Shown piece by piece: positions 26,133 to 33,987 of a stretch of 34,102 bases of DNA (within the stretch, counting starts at the first letter, position 1; each line of letters opens with the position of its first letter). Origin of the DNA: Chitinophaga pinensis. Lineage in GTDB: Bacteria; Bacteroidota; Bacteroidia; Flavobacteriales; Flavobacteriaceae. Below the pieces are notes generated by a model. That model was given only the letters and a program-made list of their open reading frames with translations, searched no databases and was not told the origin of the DNA. The stretch is taken from the NCBI GenBank assembly GCA_943324545.2, contig CALPMA020000007.1, positions 1 through 34,102 on the forward strand. Reading direction: 5' to 3'. Both the position numbers and the translations under genes were made by a program.

Positions 26133-26140
26133 TAATTTTG
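26133..26140 (+). promoter_or_regulatory. Candidate -7 element of rimO (TAATTTTG)
   Basis: TAATTTTG fits TAnnTTTG and lies 32 bases before the rimO ATG and 12 bases after structured element B. No clear -33 box was seen. Confidence 0.45.
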
Positions 26141-26172
26141 CTGACTTCAAATTAGTTGAGGATTTACAATAT

Positions 26173-27474
26173 ATGAGAACGAAATCGTTAAAAAAGAATA
26201 AAATCAATGTAATTACCCTTGGGTGCTCCAAAAATGTTTACGATAGTGAAGTTTTGATGGGGCAATTACGTGCCAATGGAAAAGATGTTGTACATGAGGA
26301 AGAGGGAAATATTGTAGTTATAAATACTTGTGGTTTTATTGATAATGCCAAAGCAGAATCGGTAAATACTATTCTTGAATATGCTGATAAAAAATCACGT
26401 GGAATTGTAGATAAAGTATTCGTTACCGGTTGTTTATCTGAAAGGTACAGACCTGATTTAGAAAAAGAAATTCCCAATATTGATGAGTATTTTGGGACTA
26501 CAGAATTGCCCGGTTTATTGAAAGCTTTAGGAGCGGACTACAAACATGAATTATTAGGAGAACGACTAACAACTACTCCGAAAAATTATGCCTATTTGAA
26601 AATTGCTGAAGGTTGTGACAGACCCTGTAGTTTTTGTGCTATTCCAATAATGAGAGGAAAACACGTTTCTCAAACCATTGATAAATTAGTAAAAGAAGCG
26701 GAAGGTTTGGCAAAAAATGGTGTAAAAGAGTTAATTTTAATTGCACAAGACTTAACTTATTACGGACTTGATATTTACAAAAAAAGGAACTTAGGTGAAC
26801 TATTAGAGGCTTTAGTTAAAGTTGAAGGTATAGAATGGATTCGTTTACATTATGCTTTTCCAACAGGTTTTCCAATGGATGTATTGGAAATCATGAAGCG
26901 TGAACCGAAAATTTGTAACTACATTGATATCCCACTTCAGCACATTTCAGATTCAATATTAAAATCAATGCGCCGGGGAACAACGAGAGAAAAAACTACG
27001 CAATTATTGAAAGATTTTAGAGCTGCTGTTCCTGGAATGGCAATTCGAACTACTTTAATTGTAGGTTATCCAGGAGAAACGCTAGAAGATTTCAAAATAT
27101 TAAAGGACTTTGTTCAAGAAATGAAATTTGATAGAATGGGTTGTTTTGCCTATTCGCATGAAGAAAATACTCATGCCTATTTACTTGATGATGATGTTCC
27201 AAGCGAAGTAAAACAAGCAAGAGCTGAAGAAATAATGGAGCTTCAATCTCAAATTTCTTGGGATTTAAATCAAGAGAAAGTAGGGAAAACATTTAAATGC
27301 ATTATTGATCGAAAGGAAGGTGCTCATTTTGTAGGAAGAACAGAATTTGATAGCCCAGATGTCGATAATGAAGTATTAATTGACGCATCAAAACACTACG
27401 TTAAAACGGGTGAATTTGTTATGATAAAAATAATCGAAGCTACCGAATTTGATTTATATGGTGAACCAGTGTAA
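26173..27474 (+). CDS. rimO: Ribosomal protein S12 methylthiotransferase RimO
   Basis: A 433-residue radical SAM methylthiotransferase. The N-terminal MTTase domain has Cys18 (LGCSKNVYDSE), Cys53 (NTCGFIDNAK) and Cys87 (VTGCLSERY) for the auxiliary 4Fe-4S cluster. The radical SAM cluster motif CDRPCSFC uses C148, C152 and C155, followed by AIPIMRGKHVS as in RimO rather than MiaB. LIVGYPGET occurs in the barrel, and a C-terminal TRAM domain ends with ATEFDLYGEP. The enzyme adds a methylthio group to the conserved Asp of ribosomal protein S12. It follows structured element B and a promoter motif, and a Gly/Met-rich exported protein gene follows after 23 bases. Confidence 0.95.
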   Translation: MRTKSLKKNKINVITLGCSKNVYDSEVLMGQLRANGKDVVHEEEGNIVVINTCGFIDNAKAESVNTILEYADKKSRGIVDKVFVTGCLSERYRPDLEKEIPNIDEYFGTTELPGLLKALGADYKHELLGERLTTTPKNYAYLKIAEGCDRPCSFCAIPIMRGKHVSQTIDKLVKEAEGLAKNGVKELILIAQDLTYYGLDIYKKRNLGELLEALVKVEGIEWIRLHYAFPTGFPMDVLEIMKREPKICNYIDIPLQHISDSILKSMRRGTTREKTTQLLKDFRAAVPGMAIRTTLIVGYPGETLEDFKILKDFVQEMKFDRMGCFAYSHEENTHAYLLDDDVPSEVKQARAEEIMELQSQISWDLNQEKVGKTFKCIIDRKEGAHFVGRTEFDSPDVDNEVLIDASKHYVKTGEFVMIKIIEATEFDLYGEPV

Positions 27475-27497
27475 TTATTAATTTAATAAAATTAGAT

Positions 27498-27992
27498 ATG
27501 AATTCAATTAAATATATCAGCATTTTAATTTTGCTATTTTCAATACAATCTGTTTCAGCTCAATTTGGTCAAGGTGGAATGGGCGGCGGAATGGGTGGCG
27601 GAATGGGTGGCGGAATGGGACAAGGCAGAATGGGAAATGGAATGGGTGGAAATCCAAACATGCAGAACCAACAAAGGTCACAACCAAAAGAACCTGCTAT
27701 TGAGGAAACCGTAAAAAAGGTGGTAAATCAACTTAATGAAAAACTTAAACTAGATGAACTTCAGTTTATTGCAATTTCAAATATTATTACCGAAAACATA
27801 AAAAAACAAAATGCAATAATTAAAAAAGAAGAAGGCGGAAATGAGGAAAAAGCAAATGAACTAAAAGCTATTGGTGAAAAAATGAATCTTGATATTATGA
27901 TTTTACTTAACAAAGATCAAAAAGTAAAATATAAATTAATTGCCGAAGATGCAAAAAAACAACAAGAAGCCTATTCTAGGAGAAATAGATAA
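27498..27992 (+). CDS. Exported Gly/Met-rich protein with Spy/CpxP-like helical C-terminus
   Basis: A 164-residue protein with a signal peptide (ILILLFSIQSVSAQ, cleavage near residue 22). Residues 24-51 are almost only Gly and Met in a GGMG repeat, encoded by a 12-base tandem repeat. From residue 65 on the protein is highly charged and helical, with LDELQFIAI and LNKDQKVKYK spaced like the two L-T-x-x-Q motifs of Spy/CpxP periplasmic chaperones and metal sensors, though Thr is replaced. Met-rich stretches can bind copper or silver, but this is not shown. It probably shares a transcript with rimO, since no promoter motif lies in the 23-base gap, and ends at a strong terminator. Function is unknown. 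Confidence 0.75.
   Translation: MNSIKYISILILLFSIQSVSAQFGQGGMGGGMGGGMGGGMGQGRMGNGMGGNPNMQNQQRSQPKEPAIEETVKKVVNQLNEKLKLDELQFIAISNIITENIKKQNAIIKKEEGGNEEKANELKAIGEKMNLDIMILLNKDQKVKYKLIAEDAKKQQEAYSRRNR
27573..27620 (+). repeat. Four 12-base tandem repeats encoding GGMG
   Basis: Units of GGCGGAATGGGT at 27585, 27597 and 27609, the last with one changed base, are preceded by a variant unit at 27573. The perfect units make this region prone to slippage, so the Gly/Met tract may vary in length between strains without breaking the frame. Confidence 0.8.
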
Positions 27993-28036
27993 CATAAAAA
28001 AAGGTGAGAAATTTTTTCCTTTTTTTATGTTTTTTT
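27992..28036. terminator. Terminator between convergent genes
   Basis: ACATAAAAAAAGG (27992-28004) pairs perfectly over 13 bases with CCTTTTTTTATGT (28018-28030), followed on the plus strand by a further T run to 28036. It lies between the ends of the Gly/Met-rich gene and the YceI gene and may act in both directions, although the minus-strand U tract is weaker. Confidence 0.8.
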
Positions 28037-28039
28037 CAG

Positions 28040-28582
28040 TTATTTTGAATCTAGATCAAAGCTATAACTAACTCTAATTTGTTCAGCAAATTTTTCTTTA
28101 ACTAAACTTGGAATTTCAATGCCGTAATCTTGAGCATGAACCAAAAAATTACCGGAGGCAGCAACTTTATTTCCATTTGAAGCTAAATAAATTTTAGTTT
28201 TAACTTTCTTAGTGACTCCATGTATAGTTAAATCACCTTCAATATCATAAGCTACCTTGCTAGCGACTAATTTCTTAAAATCAAAACCATTAATTTTACC
28301 TTTAAAAGTAGAGTTGGAATATTTAGAAGATTCCATATAATTTTCATTAAAATGTTCTTCCATTAATGGTACTTTAAATCGGATGGATTTAATTATCACG
28401 CTAGTTGCAAATTGTCCAGATGTTTGATCTAAAATTGCAGATGCCGTGCTGCTTTTTCCGATTATTTCAACTAAGTTTGGCATTGATGCATCAAACTTAA
28501 TTTCACCAGAACGGGTTAATAATCTCTGTGCAAAAGTGATGTTTACCAATATTAATAACGAAAGTAAAATTAGTTTTTTCAT
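28040..28582 (-). CDS. YceI family protein
   Basis: A 180-residue exported protein. Residues 1-19 are a signal peptide ending ITFAQ. The mature part follows the YceI lipocalin-like pattern: GEIKFDASMP and VEIIGKSSTASAILD strands, the FKVPLMEEHFNENYMESSKYSNSTF-type segment around residues 70-95 (charged helix then strand), the GDLTIHGVTKKV motif near 119, and VSYSFDLDSK at the end. YceI proteins bind polyisoprenoid chains such as quinones or lipids in the periplasm. It is the last gene of a four-gene operon with a cytochrome c lipoprotein (7 bases away), DUF5777 and an OB-fold protein, so a link to redox or lipid chemistry in the envelope is plausible but not shown. Confidence 0.88.
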   Translation of the reverse strand: MKKLILLSLLILVNITFAQRLLTRSGEIKFDASMPNLVEIIGKSSTASAILDQTSGQFATSVIIKSIRFKVPLMEEHFNENYMESSKYSNSTFKGKINGFDFKKLVASKVAYDIEGDLTIHGVTKKVKTKIYLASNGNKVAASGNFLVHAQDYGIEIPSLVKEKFAEQIRVSYSFDLDSK

Positions 28583-28589
28583 CTTTTAT

Positions 28590-28931
28590 TTAATTTTCAG
28601 GGAAATTATTGGTAGCCCATGTATTAATCATATTAATGGTTGCTTGTGGCAAACTACCGGACTGAGGCATTATATTTCCACAAGAGGCATCTAATCTGCA
28701 AAGTAGCTCTCCATTTTGTGAAGAAGCTTTTACTTGAGAATACGTTTCTAAATTTGGGAATTCACCTCCACTAGAATGACAACCAATACATTTTGAGGTT
28801 ATCACAGGTTTAACGTTGGCATTATAAGTTGGATTTGTAACCACTCCTGAAATATCTTGAACAGTTGTTGATTCACAAGAAATAAGAAACAAACCAATAA
28901 ATGTAAATAAAACTATTTTTATATTCTTCAT
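28590..28931 (-). CDS. Lipoprotein with single c-type haem motif
   Basis: A 113-residue lipoprotein. The lipobox LISC makes Cys19 the lipidated residue. A haem c attachment motif CIGCH lies at residues 48-52, with a likely axial Met88 in IMPQSG, giving a small class I-like cytochrome. Two further Cys (C78 and C84) may form a disulphide. The C-terminal helix (INMINTWATNNF) matches the last helix of small cytochromes. It is too short for a catalytic domain, so an electron-transfer or haem-sensing role is likely, probably at the outer membrane facing the periplasm or surface. It sits 11 bases after the DUF5777 gene and 7 before the YceI gene. Confidence 0.82.
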   Translation of the reverse strand: MKNIKIVLFTFIGLFLISCESTTVQDISGVVTNPTYNANVKPVITSKCIGCHSSGGEFPNLETYSQVKASSQNGELLCRLDASCGNIMPQSGSLPQATINMINTWATNNFPEN

Positions 28932-28942
28932 AATGTCTTTTT

Positions 28943-29818
28943 TTAAAATACTCTATACATATTAAATCCAAAATACAATTGCTTAGTGCCATCCCAACGC
29001 CCAGGTGCATTTGTAAATATTGCAACGTCGTTCATCGCTTGGCTATTGGAGAATACCAACTGGAATACATGCCCTCCAGTTTCAATGTCTAAACCTAAAG
29101 TTAGAGGGTTACGATAGTTTGATACAAATCCTTCAGGTAGATTCAATCTTGCAGCATATTCTAAATTCAAACTCAATCGCTTTGCTATTTTATATCTCGC
29201 TCCTGTTCCCAACAATAAAGTCGATTTTTGATCTAAAATTCCGTCATATAAATTTTTGTGAACGTAAATAGGGGCTATTTCAAATGAAAAAGAATCGCTG
29301 AATTTTCTTGAAATTAATAATTGTGTTGTAAATGCCAATCGGTGAATGAATTGTAACCCAGGCATTAGGTCATTCTTTTTCAATTCACTATTTATGTCCA
29401 TGGTATTGTATCCAACAATAGTTACTGGAAATCCATCTACCTCTTGATTTGACATTTTATATTTAGCCGCAAATTCAAAGGTTTTTTGATACGTATGACG
29501 TGAGGCGCTAATGGCCAGCCAATTAGAAACGCCATATATACCTCCCAATTTAGTAAAGGCATTATCCAATCCGAAAAAGTTATCCATTCCCTGAGCTAAA
29601 TCACCAAAGCGATGAGAAACTAAGAAATAAAACTCCCCTTTTGCAGGTAGTTTTGTAGATTGCATGTTACAAATTTGAAGTCCTTTAAATGCAGCTATTT
29701 CAATATTTACTTGCTTTGTAGCGCCGGCATCCAATTCATTTAATAAATCATCCTGTGCGGATGCAAAGCCTATTGAACTAAATACAAGTACGATCGATAA
29801 AATGTTCGTTATTTTCAT
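28943..29818 (-). CDS. DUF5777 family beta-barrel protein
   Basis: A 291-residue exported protein with a signal peptide ending GFASAQ. The mature part fits DUF5777: IEIAAFKGLQICNMQSTKL, then FYFLVSHRFGDL followed by a FFGLDNAFTKLGGIYG segment (the H-R-F-G-D and D-N-A signature) around residues 66-95, followed by alternating strands such as LSLNLEYAARLN and VFQLVFSNSQ, and a final aromatic strand YFGFNMYRVF typical of outer-membrane barrels. The function of the family is unknown; neighbours here and elsewhere suggest a tie to small cytochromes and YceI. The gene starts 3 bases after the OB-fold gene stop, so it is translationally coupled to it. Confidence 0.85.
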   Translation of the reverse strand: MKITNILSIVLVFSSIGFASAQDDLLNELDAGATKQVNIEIAAFKGLQICNMQSTKLPAKGEFYFLVSHRFGDLAQGMDNFFGLDNAFTKLGGIYGVSNWLAISASRHTYQKTFEFAAKYKMSNQEVDGFPVTIVGYNTMDINSELKKNDLMPGLQFIHRLAFTTQLLISRKFSDSFSFEIAPIYVHKNLYDGILDQKSTLLLGTGARYKIAKRLSLNLEYAARLNLPEGFVSNYRNPLTLGLDIETGGHVFQLVFSNSQAMNDVAIFTNAPGRWDGTKQLYFGFNMYRVF

Positions 29819-29821
29819 ATT

Positions 29822-30217
29822 TTAATTGTTTTTATTAATTGAACATTGGTCTAATTTCAATTCTCCCATTAAATCGTCGAAACCTACTAATCTTCCTTTT
29901 ACAGAAATGGATTGCTCTTTTTTAATATTAGAATCTGGGGACTTAAAATTACAAATTATCGTTTGGTCGATAGTTATAATACTATCTGAAACTGCAGTTA
30001 CTTTGCCGGAAATGGAAATCGCTTTGTCAGAATATTTTTTTGTCGCTGAAGTGACATTAGAAGCAAATTCTAGAATAATATCTTTTGAACTTACTGTAAA
30101 TGCCACTTTTTCAGAAGCTAAATCTCTGGCGCCACCATGAAAAACATAATTAATCGAGATTGCAACTAGTAAAATAACTACAAATAAAATTCCAATAATT
30201 TCTAATTTCTTACGCAT
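29822..30217 (-). CDS. Membrane-anchored OB-fold (tRNA_anti-like) protein
   Basis: A 131-residue protein. Residues 7-26 form a single membrane anchor (IIGILFVVILLVAISINYVF) with a basic cytosolic start, leaving an outward-facing domain. That domain has the tRNA_anti-like OB pattern: ISGKVTAVSDSIITID, an IICNFK strand, SISVKGRLVGFDD and a last strand LKLDQCSI. The architecture (one anchor plus a small OB domain) is like that of the haem chaperone CcmE, but the CcmE haem-binding His and its motif are absent. It heads the four-gene operon with DUF5777, cytochrome c and YceI. The role is unknown. Confidence 0.75.
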   Translation of the reverse strand: MRKKLEIIGILFVVILLVAISINYVFHGGARDLASEKVAFTVSSKDIILEFASNVTSATKKYSDKAISISGKVTAVSDSIITIDQTIICNFKSPDSNIKKEQSISVKGRLVGFDDLMGELKLDQCSINKNN

Positions 30218-30237
30218 TTTTCAATTATTATATTGAT

Positions 30238-30245
30238 CAAATTTA
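30238..30245 (-). promoter_or_regulatory. Candidate -7 element of the OB-fold/DUF5777/cytochrome/YceI operon
   Basis: The minus strand reads TAAATTTG here, 20 bases before the ATG at 30217. No -33 TTG at ideal spacing was found. Confidence 0.42.
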
Positions 30246-30325
30246 CTAAATTAAATTCCTAAAACAGAGTAAAATCCTTAAGATTTTCTTAATTTAATTA
30301 TACCCAATTTTTGAGATTGTTAAAC

Positions 30326-30359
30326 AAAAAAAACTCTATTTGAATCAAATAGAGTTTTT
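30326..30359 (-). terminator. Strong intrinsic terminator after the DOMON protein gene
   Basis: A 14-base stem (AAAAACTCTATTTG with CAAATAGAGTTTTT) around a 3-base loop, followed on the minus strand by a T run of eight (30326-30333). It lies about 20 bases beyond the stop of the minus-strand gene ending at 30378 and isolates it from the next operon. Confidence 0.85.
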
Positions 30360-30377
30360 ATAAATTTGGAATAAAAA

Positions 30378-31136
30378 TTATTCAATTATAATTTTCCGAA
30401 CTACTTTATCTATATCATTAGTGATTTCTAGGAAATATACTCCTTTAGAAAAATCCGATAAATTAATTTGAATCGCCTCTAAACTTAATTCTGAATCAAT
30501 AACTTTCAAAATTTTTCCATTGATATCGAATACCGTTACTTTAGAAATGGAAGTTTGAAAATTTTTTGTAATGTTAAAAATACCATTAGAAGGATTTGGT
30601 GCAATTGTAATATTATCTAACGAAGTAAAATCGTCAACTCCAAGGGTAAATCCAAGATTACTTGAACCTCTAGCCGTTCCAGCGTGCTGAACCATAGTAA
30701 GTCCTGAACCGTAAGCCCAAATAATATTCAATGAATTTGAATTGTATGCAAAAGTATAATCCCCTGTTCCGCCAGCAAAACTTCTCGTTAAAACTAATGT
30801 TCTCGTTGTGCCAGAAACAGTGTTACCAGAAACTGTCCATTCATTCGAAGCATCAGTAGTTGGAGCACCTTGACCAGTTATAACTGAATCCACTAATGAG
30901 GTTGAATAATACAAACAATCTGTCCCATTTGCCATCGCACCGAATGCATTAAATCCTATTCCAAACCATTTATTATCTGGACCTGTAAGTGTTAGCGTAA
31001 CAGTTGAATTGGTTGAATTCATATCAATTTTCAAAGTCATTAAATTATTTAAACTAACCACTCCGGTTGATTTTGTTTGTGCCATTGAAACATTAAGTCC
31101 AATTAATAAGGCAATTACAATGTAAAGTTTTTTCAT
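30378..31136 (-). CDS. DOMON-like secreted protein with T9SS type A sorting domain
   Basis: A 252-residue protein with a signal peptide ending VSMAQ. Residues about 25-165 fit the DOMON beta-sandwich: WFGIGFNAFGAMANGTDC (57-74) and IIWAYGSGLTMVQHAGTARG (138-157). In haem-binding DOMON domains such as the cellobiose dehydrogenase cytochrome, Met in the first and His in the second segment are the haem b ligands; here M68 and H151 occupy those places. The C-terminal 80 residues (IAPNPSNGIFNIT to KVVRKIIIE) are the T9SS type A sorting domain, so the protein should reach the cell surface or medium. It lies 26 bases after the ankyrin gene in the same operon and ends before a strong terminator. Haem binding is predicted, not shown. 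Confidence 0.85.
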   Translation of the reverse strand: MKKLYIVIALLIGLNVSMAQTKSTGVVSLNNLMTLKIDMNSTNSTVTLTLTGPDNKWFGIGFNAFGAMANGTDCLYYSTSLVDSVITGQGAPTTDASNEWTVSGNTVSGTTRTLVLTRSFAGGTGDYTFAYNSNSLNIIWAYGSGLTMVQHAGTARGSSNLGFTLGVDDFTSLDNITIAPNPSNGIFNITKNFQTSISKVTVFDINGKILKVIDSELSLEAIQINLSDFSKGVYFLEITNDIDKVVRKIIIE

Positions 31137-31162
31137 AATGTTAATTTTTAATTTAAGTTATT

Positions 31163-31684
31163 TTAATGGTCTAATAAAATGATTAATTGTGTATTCTTAT
31201 TAAATTTAGCATAATCTAATGCCGTTCTTTTCTCATTATCGGCAAGTTTAGAATTTGCACCCGCTTTAATTAAAATCTTTGTAATTTCAAGGTTATTATT
31301 AAAGGTAGCATAGATTAATGCTGTTTTTCCTTGAGTATCTTTTTGATCTAAATCTGCTTTTTTTGAAATTAATTTCTCAATAATTGTTTTATTACCCGAC
31401 ATAATTGCTGCCATCAATGCGGTTCCCATTCCAGAATTGTAATTGATATTCGCAACTTTATCAGTTAAATACAAAGCAACTGCTTCATTATTTCTGTAAC
31501 AAGCCAAAATTAAAGGAGTGGCTTTATTGTCATTAATTGCATTAACAAGCTCTGGATTTAGTTTGTAGATATCTTGAATTTCTGATAAGGAACCTTTACG
31601 AGCAACATCAAAAACATTTTTATCTTGTGCTTTCAATGAAGTACATAAAAGCAGAAAAAAGACTATTTGAAAAAAGTTTCTCAT
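31163..31684 (-). CDS. Exported ankyrin-repeat protein
   Basis: A 173-residue protein. Residues 1-20 are a signal peptide (FFLLLCTSLKAQ). Four ankyrin units follow, with recognisable turns NDNKATPLILACYRNN, GMGTALMAAIMSGN, DTQGKTALIYATFNNN and DNEKRTALDYAKFNKN. Ankyrin repeats are protein-binding scaffolds; exported bacterial examples such as AnkB of Pseudomonas and Cj1386 of Campylobacter serve catalase, the latter by helping haem delivery. Here the next gene in the operon encodes a possible haem-binding DOMON protein, which fits such a role, though no catalase is in the window. It is the first gene of its operon, with a good promoter motif upstream. Confidence 0.88.
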   Translation of the reverse strand: MRNFFQIVFFLLLCTSLKAQDKNVFDVARKGSLSEIQDIYKLNPELVNAINDNKATPLILACYRNNEAVALYLTDKVANINYNSGMGTALMAAIMSGNKTIIEKLISKKADLDQKDTQGKTALIYATFNNNLEITKILIKAGANSKLADNEKRTALDYAKFNKNTQLIILLDH

Positions 31685-31703
31685 TGGAATAAATTACAAG
31701 TCT

Positions 31704-31737
31704 CAAAAATATAATAATATTTCGACAAAAAAAACAA
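31704..31737 (-). promoter_or_regulatory. Promoter of the ankyrin-DOMON operon (TTG-N23-TATTTTTG)
   Basis: The minus strand has TTG (31735-31737) and, 23 bases on, TATTTTTG (31704-31711), at the upper limit of normal spacing. The ATG of the ankyrin gene follows 19 bases after the -7 box. Confidence 0.5.
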
Positions 31738-31748
31738 TTATCTAAAAA

Positions 31749-33941
31749 TTAGATAATTAGCAATCCATAATCCCTCAAAGTAAAAACGGGCTTCGAAAAC
31801 CAAAACAATTCAAAGTTTTCAAAATTCAATTCAAAGTCAGATTTTATCTCCTGCAAAGTATAAAGTTTTTTATTGGGAACTGAAATTTTCTTGAGCGTTT
31901 CAACTAACCAATCTCCTTCTTCTCGATTTATTTGAATAGAAACCAATTCTTTTTTATCGTGAAATTTTAAAGTGGACATTTCCCAAGAATTTCCTTTTTT
32001 AGTTTTAATAAAATTAAAAACTTGCGGCTCTCCTCCTATCCAAACTAATTTTAAATTCGGCTTTATCGACAAATCGGAATCTTCTGCGAGGGCATTATGA
32101 ATAAAGTCATCTGGTATCGTAGTACTTGGAATTTTAAAATCAAACCAATCTTGCAAAGGGTAATCGAAACAAATTCCGTGCATGAAATTATATAGTGATT
32201 TCTTTAACCCAAAACTAAATTGATTGTGATCAATTCCTGTCGAATCTTTAAAATTAATATCGTTATTTGCAAAAGTTCCAATTTCTTCAGTTTCTTTAAT
32301 CACTCCATATTTTTCTGGATTTAATCCAATAGGACTATGAGCCGTCATCGCAAATTGATGCCAAAATCCGGATTGTAAAACCCCAACTTCAAAGAGCTGG
32401 CGGACCATTTCCAAACTATCCACAGTTTCTTGTACCGTTTGTGTTGGATATCCATACATTAAATAGGCATGAACCATCACCCCGGCTTCGGTGAAATTCC
32501 GAGTCACTTTTGCAACTTGCTCTACCGTAACGCCTTTATCAATAAGTTCCAACAATCTATCTGAGGCAACTTCCAATCCGCCAGAAACAGCAATACAACC
32601 AGACGCTTTTAACAACTGACAAAGATCTTTTGAAAAACTCTTCTCAAATCGAATATTCGTCCACCACGAAACATCCATTTTTCGGCGTAATATTTCTAAA
32701 GCTAATGCTTTCATTAAAGCTGGAGGTGCAGCTTCGTCAACAAAATGAAATCCATTTTGTCCCGTTTGTGCAATTAATTGTTCCATTCTATCGCACAATA
32801 TATTGGCTGCAACAGGTTCATATAATTTAATATAATCCAATGAAATATCACAAAAAGTACATTTCCCCCAATAACAACCGTGCGCCATTGTAAGTTTATT
32901 CCAACGTCCGTCGCTCCACATTCGGTGCATCGGATTTACAATTTCAATTACTGAAATGTATTTATCAAGGTATAAATCGGAATAATCAGGAGTTCCTACC
33001 TCAGCTTGTTTGTAATCTGATTTTGTAGTATTGTTTTTGTAAACCACTTCGCCATTTTCTAAAAGAAAAGTTCTTTTAAATTCATTAGAGGTTTTTAAAT
33101 TTAAATTATCAATTAATAATTGAAGTGGTAATTCGCCATCGTCGAGTGTAATAAAATCGAAAAATTCAAAAACTCTTTTATCAGAAAGCGAACGTAATTC
33201 AGTATTTGGAAAACCACCACCCATTGCAATTTTAATAGTAGGATGGTATTTTTTTACCCATTGCGCACATCGAAATGCAGCGTATAAATTTCCAGGAAAG
33301 GGAACAGAAATAAGAAATAATGTAGGTTGAATGGTTTCAATTTTCGATTTTAGTATCGAAATCAAAAGGCTATCTATATAGGTCGTTTCTTGATGTAAAG
33401 CATCGTACAATTCATCGAAGTAATTGGCACTTCTACCTAATCGTTCGGCATAGCGACTAAATCCAAAATTTTCATCGACACATTCTACAATATAATCTGA
33501 AATATCTTCTAAATACAAAGTGGCCAAATGCTTGGCTTTATCTTGGGTTCCCATAGTTCCAAATGCCCAATCCATTTCTTCTAGTTGAGAAAACCGGGAA
33601 GCTTCAGGTAAATAATCTCCCTGACAAATTTGTAAAGCTAATGTTGGATTTTTTCCTTGTAAAAAAGAAATAACACTGTTAATCGTTTTGATGTATTCGT
33701 CTTGTAAAGCTAAAATTCTTTGGCTGTTGGGTGAACAATTTTGGCAATTAGTCTTTCCTTCACTGAACAAATTAGTCAACCCTTGTTTAGAAAAAATTTC
33801 TAAAATTACCTCAATTCCCAAATCAGCTTGTAAAGTAGGCACATTCAACGTATTTAGAAAACCTTTAATATAGGCAGAAGCCGGATATGGGGTGTTCAAT
33901 TGTGTGAATGGAGGGGTGATAATAAAAACGTTGGTTTCCAA
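31749..33941 (-). CDS. B12-binding-type radical SAM protein with CX4CX2C cluster motif
   Basis: A 730-residue cytosolic enzyme. Residues about 203-280 look like a cobalamin-binding Rossmann domain (IAMGGGFPNTELR, then FITLDDGELPLQLL, as in GGxxxT and GExE patterns), but the DxHxxG lower-ligand motif is missing. The radical SAM barrel begins at HGCYWGKCTFCD with C356, C361 and C364, spacing CX4CX2C instead of the usual CX3CX2C. FHFVDEAAPP and the GYPTQTVQETVDSL stretch follow as expected for a B12-binding radical SAM barrel. A CQNC pair occurs at residues 66-69. The substrate is unknown. It lies 64 bases upstream of the ankyrin gene, which has its own promoter motif, so the two are probably not one unit. 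Confidence 0.85.
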   Translation of the reverse strand: METNVFIITPPFTQLNTPYPASAYIKGFLNTLNVPTLQADLGIEVILEIFSKQGLTNLFSEGKTNCQNCSPNSQRILALQDEYIKTINSVISFLQGKNPTLALQICQGDYLPEASRFSQLEEMDWAFGTMGTQDKAKHLATLYLEDISDYIVECVDENFGFSRYAERLGRSANYFDELYDALHQETTYIDSLLISILKSKIETIQPTLFLISVPFPGNLYAAFRCAQWVKKYHPTIKIAMGGGFPNTELRSLSDKRVFEFFDFITLDDGELPLQLLIDNLNLKTSNEFKRTFLLENGEVVYKNNTTKSDYKQAEVGTPDYSDLYLDKYISVIEIVNPMHRMWSDGRWNKLTMAHGCYWGKCTFCDISLDYIKLYEPVAANILCDRMEQLIAQTGQNGFHFVDEAAPPALMKALALEILRRKMDVSWWTNIRFEKSFSKDLCQLLKASGCIAVSGGLEVASDRLLELIDKGVTVEQVAKVTRNFTEAGVMVHAYLMYGYPTQTVQETVDSLEMVRQLFEVGVLQSGFWHQFAMTAHSPIGLNPEKYGVIKETEEIGTFANNDINFKDSTGIDHNQFSFGLKKSLYNFMHGICFDYPLQDWFDFKIPSTTIPDDFIHNALAEDSDLSIKPNLKLVWIGGEPQVFNFIKTKKGNSWEMSTLKFHDKKELVSIQINREEGDWLVETLKKISVPNKKLYTLQEIKSDFELNFENFELFWFSKPVFTLRDYGLLII

Positions 33942-33956
33942 TTAATTTGTTTTTGA

Positions 33957-33964
33957 CAAAAATA
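33957..33964 (-). promoter_or_regulatory. Candidate -7 element of the radical SAM gene (TATTTTTG on the minus strand)
   Basis: The plus strand reads CAAAAATA, 15 bases before the ATG at 33941. No TTG box at the right distance was found. Confidence 0.4.
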
Positions 33965-33987
33965 ACTAAAATAAAACGAACTGATTT

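Noticed and set aside
28446..28694. Plus-strand open frame opposite the YceI and cytochrome genes
   Set aside because: It lies antisense to two clearly coding genes and shows no family pattern; it is a shadow of their codon composition.
29826..30140. Plus-strand open frame opposite the OB-fold gene
   Set aside because: It covers the OB-fold gene, which has a membrane anchor and a conserved domain; the antisense product has neither.
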